Shown: positions 24,120 to 35,402 of the stretch, piece after piece
Layout: the number at the start of each line of letters is the position of its first letter
Numbering within the stretch: the stretch's first letter is position 1
Assembly (NCBI GenBank): GCA_024663395.1
Contig: JANFAH010000002.1
Location: 2,294,001 to 2,358,000 of the forward strand
DNA length: 64,000 bases
Reading direction: 5' to 3'
DNA from: Pisolithus tinctorius
Lineage: Eukaryota; Basidiomycota; Agaricomycetes; Boletales; Pisolithaceae
The notes under the pieces: model-generated
Database searches by the model: none
Told to the model about the DNA's origin: nothing
What the model saw: only the letters and a program-made list of their open reading frames with translations
Position numbers and translations under genes: made by a program

Positions 24120-24700
24120 CACGGAAATGACGCGAGGCCGCCCTTCCACTGCCGCAAGAGACGTTTCGAGTACTGCAAAGAGAGATTGTAGGGCTCGAGC
24201 ATTGTTAGTAGGGAGCAGATTGATAGTAGATTCCGTCAGGGGAGCCAGCAAAGGAATTTGTCCTGGAATGGCGTCTTGCTGGTCGGCTTTTCCAATGCAT
24301 TGAAGAAGAGGCTATCTGCCACCCTCTTCAGAGAAACGCCGGCAGTGTCCGCAAAGTATTCTGTTGCTAAATGCAAGGCTCGGGTGATCTTTGCATTAGA
24401 GTTTCGCGCATTCCCAGGGACGAAGCTCGCATGCTGTTGCTGGCGGTGTCATCTTTTCCTTGGGCATCATGATTAATTACTATATGCATATTTCCTGATG
24501 GACATGACCTCCTCTACAGGAAGGAATTGACGTGAAGGATTTTCCCTGTGTCAGGCATCTGCATCTGCAGCAGCAGCCCGCGGAGCCATCTCAGCGACCA
24601 ATATTGAGGTGAGCGTGAGGCAAGGCCCCTCGGATGACTTCTCCTCAGAGTTGGTATGGGCTGAACGATTGAACGTCGCTCGAAACGTCTCAATAGGGCT
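24120..24700 (-). pseudogene. Decayed copy of the NPF-motif membrane protein gene
   Basis: Read on the minus strand this region is clearly related to 34460-35120, the cytosolic half of the membrane protein gene at 33921-35225. Matching blocks include the part coding FNRS...EEKSSEGP (near 24640) and the block around 24258-24365, the reverse complement of 34860-34960. Frames are broken, several hundred bases are missing, and no membrane segment remains. It is an inverted, truncated pseudogene lying between the TPR remnant and the first P450. Confidence 0.8.
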
Positions 24701-24884
24701 GGAAGAGGGGATTGTCTCATGGGTAATTTCCTTCCACGCGATCCTCGTCATCTGGTAAACGACTCCAAGGGTCGAGATGTGAACGACGTCGTGGGTCACG
24801 TAAGTAACGATGACGGGAAGACGGAGAACATTTTTGATGTGACTTTGGACCGAAGCCACGAAGTCCATTCGCTGAGTAACTGAA

Positions 24885-25075
24885 CTATGTAAACCGATCC
24901 GTCGGGACTTGAGAGAATAGGCAAGGATTCCACACATACTTTTCTCAATGAGATCCTCTACCACATCCTTCCAATGCTTTGGAGACGAGTCGATGTCGTG
25001 TGCAAGTATGTTGTGCTCGCAGCAAGTCTAAGACGCCCATGGTTTTGAGTAAGTGGATGTCGAGCACTGCAAGCC
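24885..25075 (+). repeat. Dispersed repeat, copy 2
   Basis: This is the partner of 21807-22072 (shared gacttgagaga, caaggattccac and gttttgagtaag blocks). Here it lies just upstream of the first P450 gene. The two copies differ by indels, so the duplication is not recent. Confidence 0.6.
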
Positions 25076-25244
25076 TCCAGTTGTTGAATGAGCGCGGAGT
25101 CGGAGTTGCAGGATTAGACTGTCTTGAGTCAAACACATACCCTACACATGGATTAGTATGTAGTAGACTACACATAGCCCACTTTTCCATTTCCAGACAA
25201 TAAAATACCCCGCCAGAGCGCTTTCGTTTTGCACTGCGGTACTC

Positions 25245-27365
25245 ATGGCGTTCCTTTTGGCTTTAGGCGCAACATGCACCGCGGTTGTCAGCTTGTGGAT
25301 ACTGGCGACTTGGGTTCAGAAGTCCAAACTCCGTTATCCACCTGGGCCTAAAGGACTCCCCTTCCTTGGGAATGCCCTCGATATTGGCCCGCAGAGACCT
25401 CAACTTACCTATGCTCAGTGGGGAAAAACCTATGGTTTGTGGACCAACATATTCAAGACCTAAGTTGACTTAGCTTTCACTTCTCTGGAGGTGACATCGT
25501 TTACACTCCTACCTTTGGTCAAGATATCATCATCGTGAACTCAGAAAAGGCTGCACGAATTTTAGCCGACGGGCGGCCTGAAATCTACTCAGATCGTTAC
25601 CGTTCGTCTATCTACAGAGTGTAAGTTGATGCGCCCAACGTCTTCGCCTACGTCCCTCACCGTTCCGGAAGTTATGGCACCTATCGCATGACGATTGTCA
25701 TGGAGTACGGGAATGAGTGGAAGACACATAGAAGGCTGTTTCATCTTAGTCTCCGGAATGACGTTGTTGGCCAGTACAACGACTTGTACCTCGGTCATGC
25801 TCGCCAACTCTTGGACAACCTGTTGCGTGACAGCACAAATATCTTTGAGCATTTTGATCTGTAAGTCTGTGTCTTTTTGGCAGTGAGGTCTTATAATGAT
25901 CGGCTAGGTATGCTGGTGCCGTCGTGGTCGAGCTAATATATGGACGGCGAGTAGAGGGGAAGGATGATCCTGTCTTCGCGATGGCTAATGGCCTAGCTGA
26001 AATGTTGTGTAAGGAAGTGACAGCGAACAGGGTTGTTCTGCTGAAAGTCTTGCCATTCCGTGAGTATAAATTCTGTTTTTCCACTGTTGCACAGACATTC
26101 AAGGTTGATGGTCAGTTCAATATCTTCCGTCATGGTTTCCCGGTGCTGGCTTCAAGCGCAACGCAGACCGATGTAGAGATATGGTCGAAAAGATGGCAGA
26201 ACTCCCGTTCACTATGGCAAAGGATGAAATGGCAAGTCGTCGCCAATCACTTGCCGTCGTGCAAAGCTTTCACTGATTTCGTACAGGAACACGGCGTATT
26301 GCCGCACTGTATGGTCTCCGATATGTTGAAGCATGGCGGAGTGGAGGAATCGGCGGCGAAGGCTGCAGTTAGCAGTATCTATATAGGTTCGCCCCACAGT
26401 TCTGGAACTAATGCACTCGTACTAATTGAAAGTTAGCTGGGGCCGAGACGGCAAGTGCACACATTCTTGTCACTGCTCCAATCCTTCTGATCGTTCGATA
26501 GACCGCTACTGTATTGAAAACCGTGGCGTTAGTTATGATACTTTACCCAGATGTTCAAGACAAAGTTCACAAGGAACTAGACGCCGTCATCGGAAGAGGA
26601 ACTTTACCGACCTTCGCAGATAAATCACGGCTACCGTATCTGCAGGCTGTTTTGTATGAGGTCATAAGATGGAACCCACCCACCCCGCTAGGTCTCCCGA
26701 TTCGTTACTTTCGTTCGTGCTCTGACAATAGAGATAATAGGCCTCCCACATGTCACAACTGCGAGCGACATATATGAAGGGTATTATATTGCGAAAGGTG
26801 CCTGTATTTTTTTCTTTCAAAGTAGTTTTGATCAACCTTCATGCTTTGTGACCACAGGGACTATGGTGTTATTCAACTACTGGTGCATCAGTTTTCATTC
26901 TCCTTCGCCACGCTAACAACCAGGTAACAGGGCAATGAAAGACCATGGCTACGATGACCCAGAACGTTTTGACCCAACTCGGCACTTGACGTCCGATGGC
27001 CAGCTTAGTCCTCAAGCTAGACAGAACATCTCGATCTTCTTCGGATTCGGAAAGAGGTGCGTAGCGGTGGGTGGTTCGCTGCTCCGTAGAACGTGACACG
27101 TTTACCAGAGCTTGCCCCGGGCGGTTCTTTGCCGAACATTCTCTCTGGGCAGCAACCGCTATGATGCTATCTGCTGTGAAATTTGGTAAAGCCAAGGATT
27201 CGTTTGGAAAGTATATCGATGTGGAACCTGTCTTCTCGCATGGTTTGGTTAGGTCAGTGGGGCGTAGATGATTTATCCTCAGTTCCGTTGAAATTCATAC
27301 TTTTTAGTTGTCCAGCTCCGTTCCCTTGTTCTATTACTGGCAGGGTCGTGGACTGGAAGGAGTAG
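25245..27365 (+). CDS. Cytochrome P450 (first tandem copy)
   Basis: This is a heme-thiolate monooxygenase of the microsomal type. Thirteen exons can be joined from ATG 25245 to TAG 27365. An N-terminal membrane anchor (TAVVSLWILATW) is followed by the proline hinge YPPGPKGLP. Helix I carries AGAET, encoded by a 14-nt microexon at 26437-26450. ExxR is EVIR near 26660, the PERF-type motif is DPERFDP near 26968, and the heme loop is FGFGKRACPGRFFAE, split by an intron at 27057-27108. Two introns (26232-26286 and 26451-26501) need GC donors (GCAAGT) to keep frame. The C terminus CPAPFPCSITGRVVDWKE comes from a last short exon. It resembles fungal P450s often named after O-methylsterigmatocystin oxidoreductase, but the substrate is unknown. 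The next gene is its tandem duplicate. Confidence 0.88.
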
Positions 27366-28397
27366 ATGGTTGCCTCTGCCGTGCGTGTAGTCCTTTTGTT
27401 AACTGTGCTGAATGCTGTCTGTACTTCGTTATCCAGGACATTCTATGTTGTTTTGTTATATGCTGTATAGTACTTGGATTGTATGTCAGGGCTCGGAAGC
27501 CTCTTCCTTGCCACACGCCTTCTCTCCGATGGGGATACTAGTAACTACGACACCCCACTTCCTGCACACTCGTACGTCTATCAGGCTCCCTACAAGCATG
27601 TCTCTTGATCCCCTCTTCCGCTGCGATTTTTCTTGGTTCAAATCCTCCTGCGTATTGCCACTATAACCTATCCCTTCCACCATGACCTGCAGAACTGTCG
27701 TGGGTGGACGCACGGCTTATTACATTAGAATATTGAGTCAAGGCACTTCACTACACACTGGGCTGCATGTGGAAGTCGGCGTAGCCCTACCTCATTTGTA
27801 ACCTTCGAAGGGCGCCGGCCCGTTAAGTCCAAGTTTGGTGGCCCATTATCTGGTGTGAAACTTACCGGAAAAGAAAGAAGAGGGTAACATCCGTACCAAG
27901 TTCCTTCACCTCGCATCGAACAAAATGATAGTTTCTGGGTCATCCGAGTGCCCTATCCTTGGTTTCTGGGCCAGCTTGTACGCCCAAGCAAGACTGCAGA
28001 GGGTAGAGAACAGAGTAAAAATTGGTCTTACAGATAAGTGGTACTCCCAGAAACTTCAAACATACTAGATAATCTAGCATTGGGTCTGTGCGTGGTGTCA
28101 CGAGGACTTGCATAGCGTATACATACTTGGTATCGGGAGTTCGTCGACGTTGTCACCAACGACAGCCTCAGAGCTACTTCGCACCTTCGGAGGGATGCTT
28201 AGATGCGAAGTCACGAGGGACCTCAGTGCCAGTTGGGAGTTCGAGGTGGAAGGGCTGAGATATGGACGGACTTCACGACGTTGTCGTCGTGTGTTTCTGA
28301 TCACTGCACCCGTGTGCGAACACATGACCGACTTTTCCATTTCCAGAAATGAAGTACCCCACCATTGACCGGAGTGAATGCATTGCGGTTCATACTC
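27366..28397. other. Intergenic region between the tandem P450 genes
   Basis: A short piece of LysM-gene sequence lies at 27517-27590. The end near 28329-28345 repeats a stretch (acttttccatttccag) also present upstream of the first P450 at about 25184, so the duplicated unit includes some promoter. Nothing else is recognised. Confidence 0.5.
27517..27590 (+). repeat. Fragment copied from the LysM gene
   Basis: Within this stretch 27547-27585 matches 19211-19249 of the LysM gene at 37 of 39 positions by eye, in the same orientation, and weaker similarity extends to both sides. It would encode the LysM segment TTTPHFLHTRTSIRLP. It lies about 150 nt after the first P450 stop codon. Confidence 0.7.
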
Positions 28398-30514
28398 ATG
28401 ACATTCTTTTTCGCCTTAGGTGCAGCGTGTGCCACAGTTGTCGGCTTGTGGGTACTGGCGACTTGGGCTCGGAAATCCAAACTTCCTTATCCACCTGGGC
28501 CCAAAGGACTCCCCTTCATTGGGAACGCTCTTGATATCGACCGAAAGAGACCCCATCTTACATATACTCAGTGGGGCAAAACTTATGGTTTGTGGTCCAA
28601 CTCATTCCGTCAAGTTCTGAATTGACTCGCCTTTCACTTCTCTGGAGGTGACATCGTTTACACTCGTTCCCTTGGGCAAGATATCGTCGTCGTGAACTCA
28701 GAAAAGACTGCACGAATTTTAGCCGACGGGCGCTCTGCAATCTATGCCGATCGTTTCCGTTCGTCTATCTTTAGAATGTAAGTTGCGGTTCCCACGCCTC
28801 CGTTTACATGTGTCGTACATCTTTCTGGCAGCTATGGTACCGATCGCATGACGCCTGTTTTGGAGTATGGGAATGAGTGGAAGACGCATAGAAGGTTGTT
28901 TCATCTCAGTCTCCGGAGTGATATCGTCGACAAATATAACAACTTGCACCTCACTAATGCAAACCAGCTCTTGGAAAACATATTGCGTGATAGTGCAAAT
29001 TTGTTTGAGCATTTTGATCTGTAAGTCCATGTCTTTCCAATAGCCAAGTAGCTTGATGATCGGCTAGGTTTGCTGGTGCCGCTGCGGTCGAGCTGATATA
29101 TGGACGGCGAGTAGAGGGGAAGGATGATCCCGTCTTCGCAATGGCCAGTGGCCTAGCTGAAGTCTTGTGCAAGGAATTGACACCGGACAGGGTTGTTCTG
29201 CTCAAGGTCATGCCATTTCGTGGGTATAATTTCTGTTTTTGCACAGTTGCACAGATACTCAAGGTCGACGGGTCAGTCCGATATCTTCCGTCGTGGTTTC
29301 CAGGTGCTGGTTTCAAGCGTAACGCAGCCAAATGTAGAGGTATGGCTGCAGAGATGGCAGAACTCCCCTTCGCCATGGCAAAGGATGAAATGGCAAGTTA
29401 ATGGTCGTTATGTAAAGCTTTCGCTGATTTCGTACAGGATCGCGGTGTATTATCGCACTGTATGATCTCCGATATGCTGAAGCATGGGGGAGTAGAGGAA
29501 TCGGCGGCGAAGGGTGCACTCAGCGGTGTCTATATAGGTTTGTCCCTTTTCCTACATTACTTAAAAGTGATGGACTCGCATTGATTGTCAATCAGCTGGT
29601 ACAGAGTCGGCAAGTACACGCGCGCTTGTGGCTCCTCGAATCACGTTGACCTTTCGATAGACCGGCACTATATTGAAAACCGTGGCGTTAGTTATGATTC
29701 TTTACCCGGATGTTCAAGACAAGGTTCACGAAGAGCTAGACGCCGTCGTCGGCAGAGGAACTTTACCGACTTTCGCAGATAGGCCACGGTTGCCTTATCT
29801 ACAGGCTGTTTTGTATGAGGTCATGAGGTGGAGTCCACCCAGCCCGCTAGGTCTCTGCACTCTTCTCTTTCGTCCATGTCTTGACAACGGAACTAGGCCT
29901 CCCACATGTCACAACTGCAAGTGACACCTATGAAGGGTATTATATTCCGAAAGGTGCCTGTTTCTCTCTCAACAGTTTTGATAGATATTGATGCTTTGTG
30001 ATCACAGGAACTATGGTGTTATTCAATTATTGGTGCATCGGTTTTCTCCAGTGCTCCTTCGCCACGCTAAGAGCCGGGTGACAGGGCAATGGCAATGAAA
30101 GACCATGGCTACGATGACCCGGAACGTTTTGACCCAACTCGGCACTTGACGTCTGATGGACAACTTAGTCCTCAAGCCAGACAGAACAATTCAATGTTCT
30201 TCGGATTCGGAAAGAGGTGCGTAGCGGTTGGTGACTTCCTCTTGCGGAGAACATGATGCGGTTGGCCAGAGTTTGTCCTGGGCGTTTTTTTGCCGAACAT
30301 TCCCACTGGGCAGCAGCAGCAGTGATGCTATCTGCTCTGAAATTTGGTAAAGCCAAGGATTCGTCTGGGAAGTATATCGATGTGGAACCCGTTTTTTCGG
30401 ATGGTTTGACTAGGTAAGTGTGGCGTAAATAACTTCTCAGTTTTGTTGAAACCTGTACGTTCTAGATGTCCAGCTCCGTTCCCGTGTTCTATTACTAGCA
30501 GGCTCGTGGAGTAG
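28398..30514 (+). CDS. Cytochrome P450 (second tandem copy)
   Basis: This gene is a close tandem paralogue of 25245-27365 with the same exon plan. Start ATG 28398 (MTFFFALGAACA) gives an N-terminal anchor and the hinge YPPGPKGLP. Exons join through SSIF-IYGTDRM, the WFPGAGF block and the microexon 29596-29609, which encodes the helix I motif AGTES. ExxR is EVMR near 29823, DPERFDP is near 30119 and the heme loop reads FGFGKRVCPGRFFAE. Introns 29393-29437 and 29610-29660 have GC donors (GCAAGT), like the first copy. A 6-bp tandem duplication near 30085-30105 adds two residues before DHGYDDPERF. The C terminus CPAPFPCSITSRLVE lies on a last exon after a GTAAGT intron at 30416. It appears intact. 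The substrate is unknown. Confidence 0.87.
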
Positions 30515-30806
30515 GCGGAGTGAAGGCTGGTTTGGAGGTGCATGTAGTGTTTTGCTAGCTGCTCATATGTACTTTGTCACAGTATGACCACAGCACTTGA
30601 TCGTCGCCTGAGCTGTCGGAAAACTGGAACAGAATCTCTACAATGGAGATATTGCACTGGGTCACGCGTCTCCTCCGGAGCGAGAAAATGCATCCGCGTT
30701 TCTCTCGTACACGAAAGTCCCATACATACACCATATCTACTCGCGAGTGCAGGGGGATTAGAGTCAGAAAAACGAGTCACTCAGCTTTCATTCGCTGGGA
30801 AACCTG

Positions 30807-32917
30807 CTAACAATGGAACATTGAAATGGAGCGGGGTGACTGTACCAATGAATGGTCAGTTGACGTGTGACCGCGCCTAGCAGCACGATCGGTCACTCGC
30901 CTAATGACGCCCGGTCGAAATACTGGTACCACCTCAATGTCATTCCCGAGGGAGTCCTTGGCTTTCTCAAAACGAAAAGCGGACAGAATGACTGCTGTGG
31001 CTGCCCACAGCGCATCGTCTGCGAAAAATCGTCCCGGACACGCTCTGCTTGATTGTCACAACTGAGCTGACGTATTCTTTATGTCACGCGCACCTCCTTC
31101 CGAAACCAAAGTACTTTGAGCTGTTCTGCTTGGCTTCTGGCTTCAGTTTCCCATCTGCGTCGAAGTGGCGTGTCGGATCGAAGCGCTCTGGATCACTATA
31201 TTCGCGGTTTGACATACCCCTGATACTTCCAATTCAACATCAAGAGATGCCTAAAGAATAGGTGTAACGTGCCAGGCGTTGAAAATCACAACAGTTCCTG
31301 CCATAAGACCCTATGATAAGCATCTCCCACAAAGCTAATGAGGCCTACGCACCTTTCGGAATATAATACCCGTCGAAGACATCGCTTGTGGTAGTGAAAT
31401 GAGGAACACCTGGTTTTCTTGTCAGCAGCCTTAACATCGCGGAGTAGTCCGAGGTGACCTAGCGGAAAGGCAGGACGCCATCTCATGACCTCGTACAGAA
31501 CAGCCTGCAAATAAGGCAACCGTTCCCTGTCTTCGAAGGTAGGCAGCGCGCCCCCTCCAACGACGGCATCCAACTCTGCATGGACCTTATCTTGAACGCC
31601 GGGGTTCAGTATCATGGCCAATACGAGGATCTTCAAGGTAGCGGACGACTGAACACGATTGAATTGTTATGTGCAGCGTGAAAAAACTGAGTCTATACGC
31701 ACGCTCTCTGCCGCAGCTATGTAACATGTGTCAACGGTGAAGAAATGGTGCTTCTAGAGAATATACCTAGGTAAACACCTGTGGCTGTTACTTTGGCTGC
31801 CGATTCGTCTTCCCCACATTGTGTTAGGATGTCGGAAACGAAGCTGGGTTGCAATCCACTTGTTTCCTGCCAGCAATCAACATCGTTAACTCGCTTGAAG
31901 AACGAAGAACTCACCGCCTGTTTTTTCGCCGCATCGAATGGAAGTTCAGAGAAGGCAGCAACCAAATTTCTGCAGTGTCGAGCTTCATGCTGGAACTTAG
32001 CACCGGGAAACCACAATGGAACGCATGTGACTGCAACAGCCCATTTAAAAGTTCATACCACGCAAAAGGAACTCAGACTAACGCATCGGTAAGGCCGTCA
32101 GCAAGCCGATCCTCTCTCCGGTGATCCCCTTGGACATGACATCTGCTAACCTATTGGCCAAGGAGATGATGGGATCTTCCTTTCCTTCTATCCTTCGTCC
32201 GTACGTGAACTCAAGAGCGAGGCCACCAGTATACCTAAATAGGAGTTAGAAAGACCCGAGAAAAGTGGCCCTACACACTCACAGGTCAAAGTGTTCATAA
32301 AAGTTCTTACTGTCACGTCGTACGTTTTCTAGAAGTCGATGGGCACTACGGAGATGCATGTCTCGATACCGGTCAACAACGTCGTTGCGAAGGCTGAGGT
32401 GGAGTAGTTTCCTCTGGGTTTTCCATTCACTGCCATATTGCAAGCCTGGGGTCATGTGGTGGATACCAAAACTGACAAGAAAAACAGCTGTTAGGTGGTT
32501 ATCAGGGGTACGTTTCGTCAAAATCTCACAGCCGATAAATTGGGGAATGAGGTCGATCCGAGTAGATGGAAGAGCGCTGGTCGGCTAGAAGTCTTGCAGT
32601 GTTCTCTGAATTCACGATGAGAAAGTCTTGACCAAAGATGCGAGAGTAAACTAGGTCCCCTGTGCGCAGGTAAGAGATAAGGTGGTTAGCTTTGAAGAGC
32701 TAAATGAGACGGAACGCGAACCATAGATTTTTCCCCACTCTGTATACGTGAGATAAGGCTCCTTAAAATTGATATCGAAGGCGTTTCCGGCAATGGGTAG
32801 CCGTTTTGGGCCAGGAGGGTAAGGCAGCCCAACTGGCCTCCGAGTCGTACGAAGCGCGAACCACAGAACAATCACGATGGCACATACAGCACTAACGGAA
32901 AACAGAGAAGCTGCCAT
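30807..32917 (-). CDS. Cytochrome P450 (inverted third copy)
   Basis: This minus-strand gene is a more distant paralogue of the two tandem P450s. Start ATG 32917 (MAASLFSVSAV) gives an anchor and the hinge YPPGPKRLP. FGQDFLIVNSENTARLLAD, then EWKTQRKLLHLSLRNDVVD and YTGGLALEFTYGRR align with the others. Helix I reads AAAES, encoded by a 14-nt exon at 31703-31716 with a normal GT donor. ExxR is EVMR near 31490, DPERFDPTRHF follows, and the heme loop is FGFGRRACPGRFFAD near 31050. The intron at 31220-31272 has a GC donor (GCACGT), where the other two genes have GT. The C terminus after FRPGVIRR is uncertain: reading straight on gives a stop at 30807. The reading frame appears otherwise intact. 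Confidence 0.83.
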
Positions 32918-33920
32918 CTTTTAGAGCTAGTGAAAACGGAGGCGACGCCAGAGCATCTCATATATGTGCGAGCGCTGTACATGAGAGAGGCGGAGCTGGC
33001 AGTGTCTTAGATCAAAGTAAGCAAATGAAACATAGCGGTGCAAGACTTAGTACAATACCATTTCATCCAATGATCAACAGCGTTTTGCCACGACGAGTCC
33101 GACAGGGGTCAGCTACAAGTGGTCGCCTGCCCTTGTACCTATGTCATACATACGCACATGACATGGCCCCTGGCATAAGCAATATCTTGACATTCTGGCT
33201 AAGGAAAGATGCCGATGACCTCGCAGAGTTAACACCTGAGCAAAGACCACGATCTTGGGAATAGCGTAATCGTTTACGAGCGGTGGCTCCGGAGCTACCA
33301 AGTCATAAAGCGAAATACCTTTGAAGACGTTCCCCGGCGAATCCTGCAGTGTTTGTTGGGCGGCACTTGAACTCAAAGGCGGGCAGGTGGCACGGGGAAG
33401 ACATTCAATGGGTGTCCGATACTCTGGAAGTTAGGCAAGCACATTGCACAACTACGTACTCCCATGGAAACGGGCGGCCTTGCGACGAACATACTGTATT
33501 TTGGTTTCTCCGTGAGGTCGTAGTAAAATACCATATGGCTGTGGTTTTCCCCATGTGAACGTTTGACGTCCCTTGGCCTTTTTTATTACTGCCGCCCTTT
33601 GTCTTCATCCTGCCAACGCGCTTTCGACCCCCGTGGTCCACCCAGTCCAACACGGCGTCTGCAGTAGCGCCTCTGCAGGCGCTCTCTTACAGTCGTCGAC
33701 GCTGTCAGTGACGGTACTAGCATTACCTTTTGTACGTACGAGGGGTGATTCCAAGCCGTGGATGTGCTAACGGAACCGACTATGTAATAGCGACCCAGCG
33801 TTGGCCTTCTTTTCGACTCTTCTGAGTAGAGATTCTCTGCTCTCGAGCCTGATCCCTCCTGTGTTGGGATCCTTTCAATACACTCGTCGGTCCTTCCACA
33901 GATCACCTTCTCTCATTGTC
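32918..33920. other. Intergenic region upstream of the membrane protein gene
   Basis: No domain is seen. Because the membrane protein at 33921 lacks a signal peptide, an upstream exon may lie here; a frame near 33573-33770 reads MAFFITAALCLHPANA-like but starts with TTG, so it is not called. Confidence 0.4.
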
Positions 33921-35225
33921 ATGTTGCACCACCCCCGCCACCGCCCACGGCTGTTGCGACAGCGGCAGGATAGCAACAGCGCCCTCCTCCCCGTCTCTGG
34001 CTCCGTCGTCGTCAGTAATCCGACTCCAACTGCGTCTGCTCTCGTCCAGAACACAGCTGCAGTGGCTTCCGGCACACAAGCAGGCGTACCACTCGTCCCG
34101 TCTTCAGATAGTTCCCAACCAACCATAACCACTGCCGTATCCGACCCATCTACGACCGCCACCTCCGCCGCCGCCACCACTTCAGACAATCAAATTCCCT
34201 TAAGCACGGTCATTGGCGCATGCGTCGCAGCGTTCGCAGTGCTCATTCTTGCTGCCCTACTCGCCTTCTATTGTTCTAAGCGCCAAAAATTAAACCGAAA
34301 GCGTTCTCCGCCTGGGTGCCACCGTAACGCCGCAAATGATGTTTCGCGTCGTCGCTCTCATCTCGAGCCTTGGGGTCGCTTACCAGATGTCAATGAAGAT
34401 CGTTGGGAAGGAAAATTATCCATGAGACAACGTCCCCTTTCAACTCCTATTGAGAAGCTGGCAGCGATGTTCAATCGTTCCCCGAGTACCACCTCTGGGG
34501 AGAAATCATCCGAGGGCCCTCACGTTCGCGAATCTTTTGGCACATTACAACCTTTCGAGAAATACCATCCCGACTTGGCTGCTGAGATGGCTTCGCAGGC
34601 TGCTATCGCAGAAACAGATGCCAAGATCACGAAACCACCTCCAGCACGGACATTCGTGGGCCATGTAGAGTCTTTCTCATGGGATGGGGAAACTGTCCGG
34701 GGAGACTCTTTCTTGTCGAGAGGGTCACGGTTATCAGGAAATATGTCACCCACTATGATGTGCAAGGAAAAGGTGACCCCTGCAGCGACAGGGTCAGATC
34801 TACATCGCTGGCAAAGCGCAGAAGTCCTGCACACAGATCATCTGGAACATGCAGATGGTAAACAGAATCCTTTCGCGGACACCGCGGCCGTTCCGCTGAA
34901 GAGGGTGGCAAGTAACCCCTTCTTCAATGCACAGGAAAAGCCAACCAAACGGACGCTGCTTCCGAACACTACGGCAAATCCTTTCGCTGACTTATACTCA
35001 ATCACTGCACCCCCTACAGAATCTGCCACCAATCCGCCTCCTACCGGCAATGGTCGAGCCCTACAATCTCTCATTGCGGCACTCGAAACGTCTCCTGCGG
35101 AGGTGGAGGGGCGTTTTCGCGCCATTTCTATGCATTCGTCTGTTTATTCCCGGGGTTCGTACCTAGCGAGCGAAACCGGCGAGGATGCCATCAGTATAGC
35201 GGCTTTTCCTTATCCTCCGACTTAA
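33921..35225 (+). CDS. Single-pass membrane protein with NPF endocytic motifs
   Basis: I do not recognise a named family. The open frame extends upstream to 33801, but the first ATG is at 33921 (MLHHPRHRPR), giving 434 residues. In that numbering a Ser/Thr/Pro/Ala-rich region of about 90 residues is followed by one hydrophobic segment (STVIGACVAAFAVLILAALL, about residues 95-117) and a basic stop (KRQKLNRKR). This is the layout of a mid2-like, probably O-mannosylated, plasma-membrane sensor. The C-terminal cytosolic part of about 300 residues has two NPFAD motifs (34866 and 34977) and one NPFF (34914). NPFxD motifs are bound by the Sla1 endocytic adaptor in yeast, so uptake from the membrane is likely. 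The gene lacks visible introns in this span. Two decayed copies exist at 24120-24700 and 40075-40597, each next to a TPR-HET copy. Confidence 0.7.
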   Translation: MLHHPRHRPRLLRQRQDSNSALLPVSGSVVVSNPTPTASALVQNTAAVASGTQAGVPLVPSSDSSQPTITTAVSDPSTTATSAAATTSDNQIPLSTVIGACVAAFAVLILAALLAFYCSKRQKLNRKRSPPGCHRNAANDVSRRRSHLEPWGRLPDVNEDRWEGKLSMRQRPLSTPIEKLAAMFNRSPSTTSGEKSSEGPHVRESFGTLQPFEKYHPDLAAEMASQAAIAETDAKITKPPPARTFVGHVESFSWDGETVRGDSFLSRGSRLSGNMSPTMMCKEKVTPAATGSDLHRWQSAEVLHTDHLEHADGKQNPFADTAAVPLKRVASNPFFNAQEKPTKRTLLPNTTANPFADLYSITAPPTESATNPPPTGNGRALQSLIAALETSPAEVEGRFRAISMHSSVYSRGSYLASETGEDAISIAAFPYPPT

Positions 35226-35402
35226 ATTCTGCACGCATTGTTTTGCTCTCGTGGTGCTCAAGACCGTCCAATTGCATCGCTAGCCATACGCCCTCCTTGC
35301 ACATCCTTCTTACTTCCGACTACGTATGTTATTTCGTTTTTATGTGTTGTTTCCTGTTTCCATATTGTGCATATCTATACCTTTATTATGTTTTCACACA
35401 TG

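Noticed and set aside
24900..25060. F-box-like reading LNEILYHIL in a dispersed repeat
   Set aside because: Only one short helix-like match, no start codon and no downstream repeats; too weak.
27630..27665. ggttcaaatcc resembling a tRNA T-loop
   Set aside because: The flanking bases do not pair as a T stem and no D or anticodon arm is found upstream.
25245..30514. The two tandem P450 genes as pseudogenes
   Set aside because: The apparent frame breaks disappear when GC-AG introns and the 14-nt microexon are allowed; all key motifs are present.
33801..33920. First 40 codons of the membrane protein frame
   Set aside because: The frame opens with TTG; the first ATG is at 33921. The open upstream part may be leader sequence or belong to an unresolved exon.
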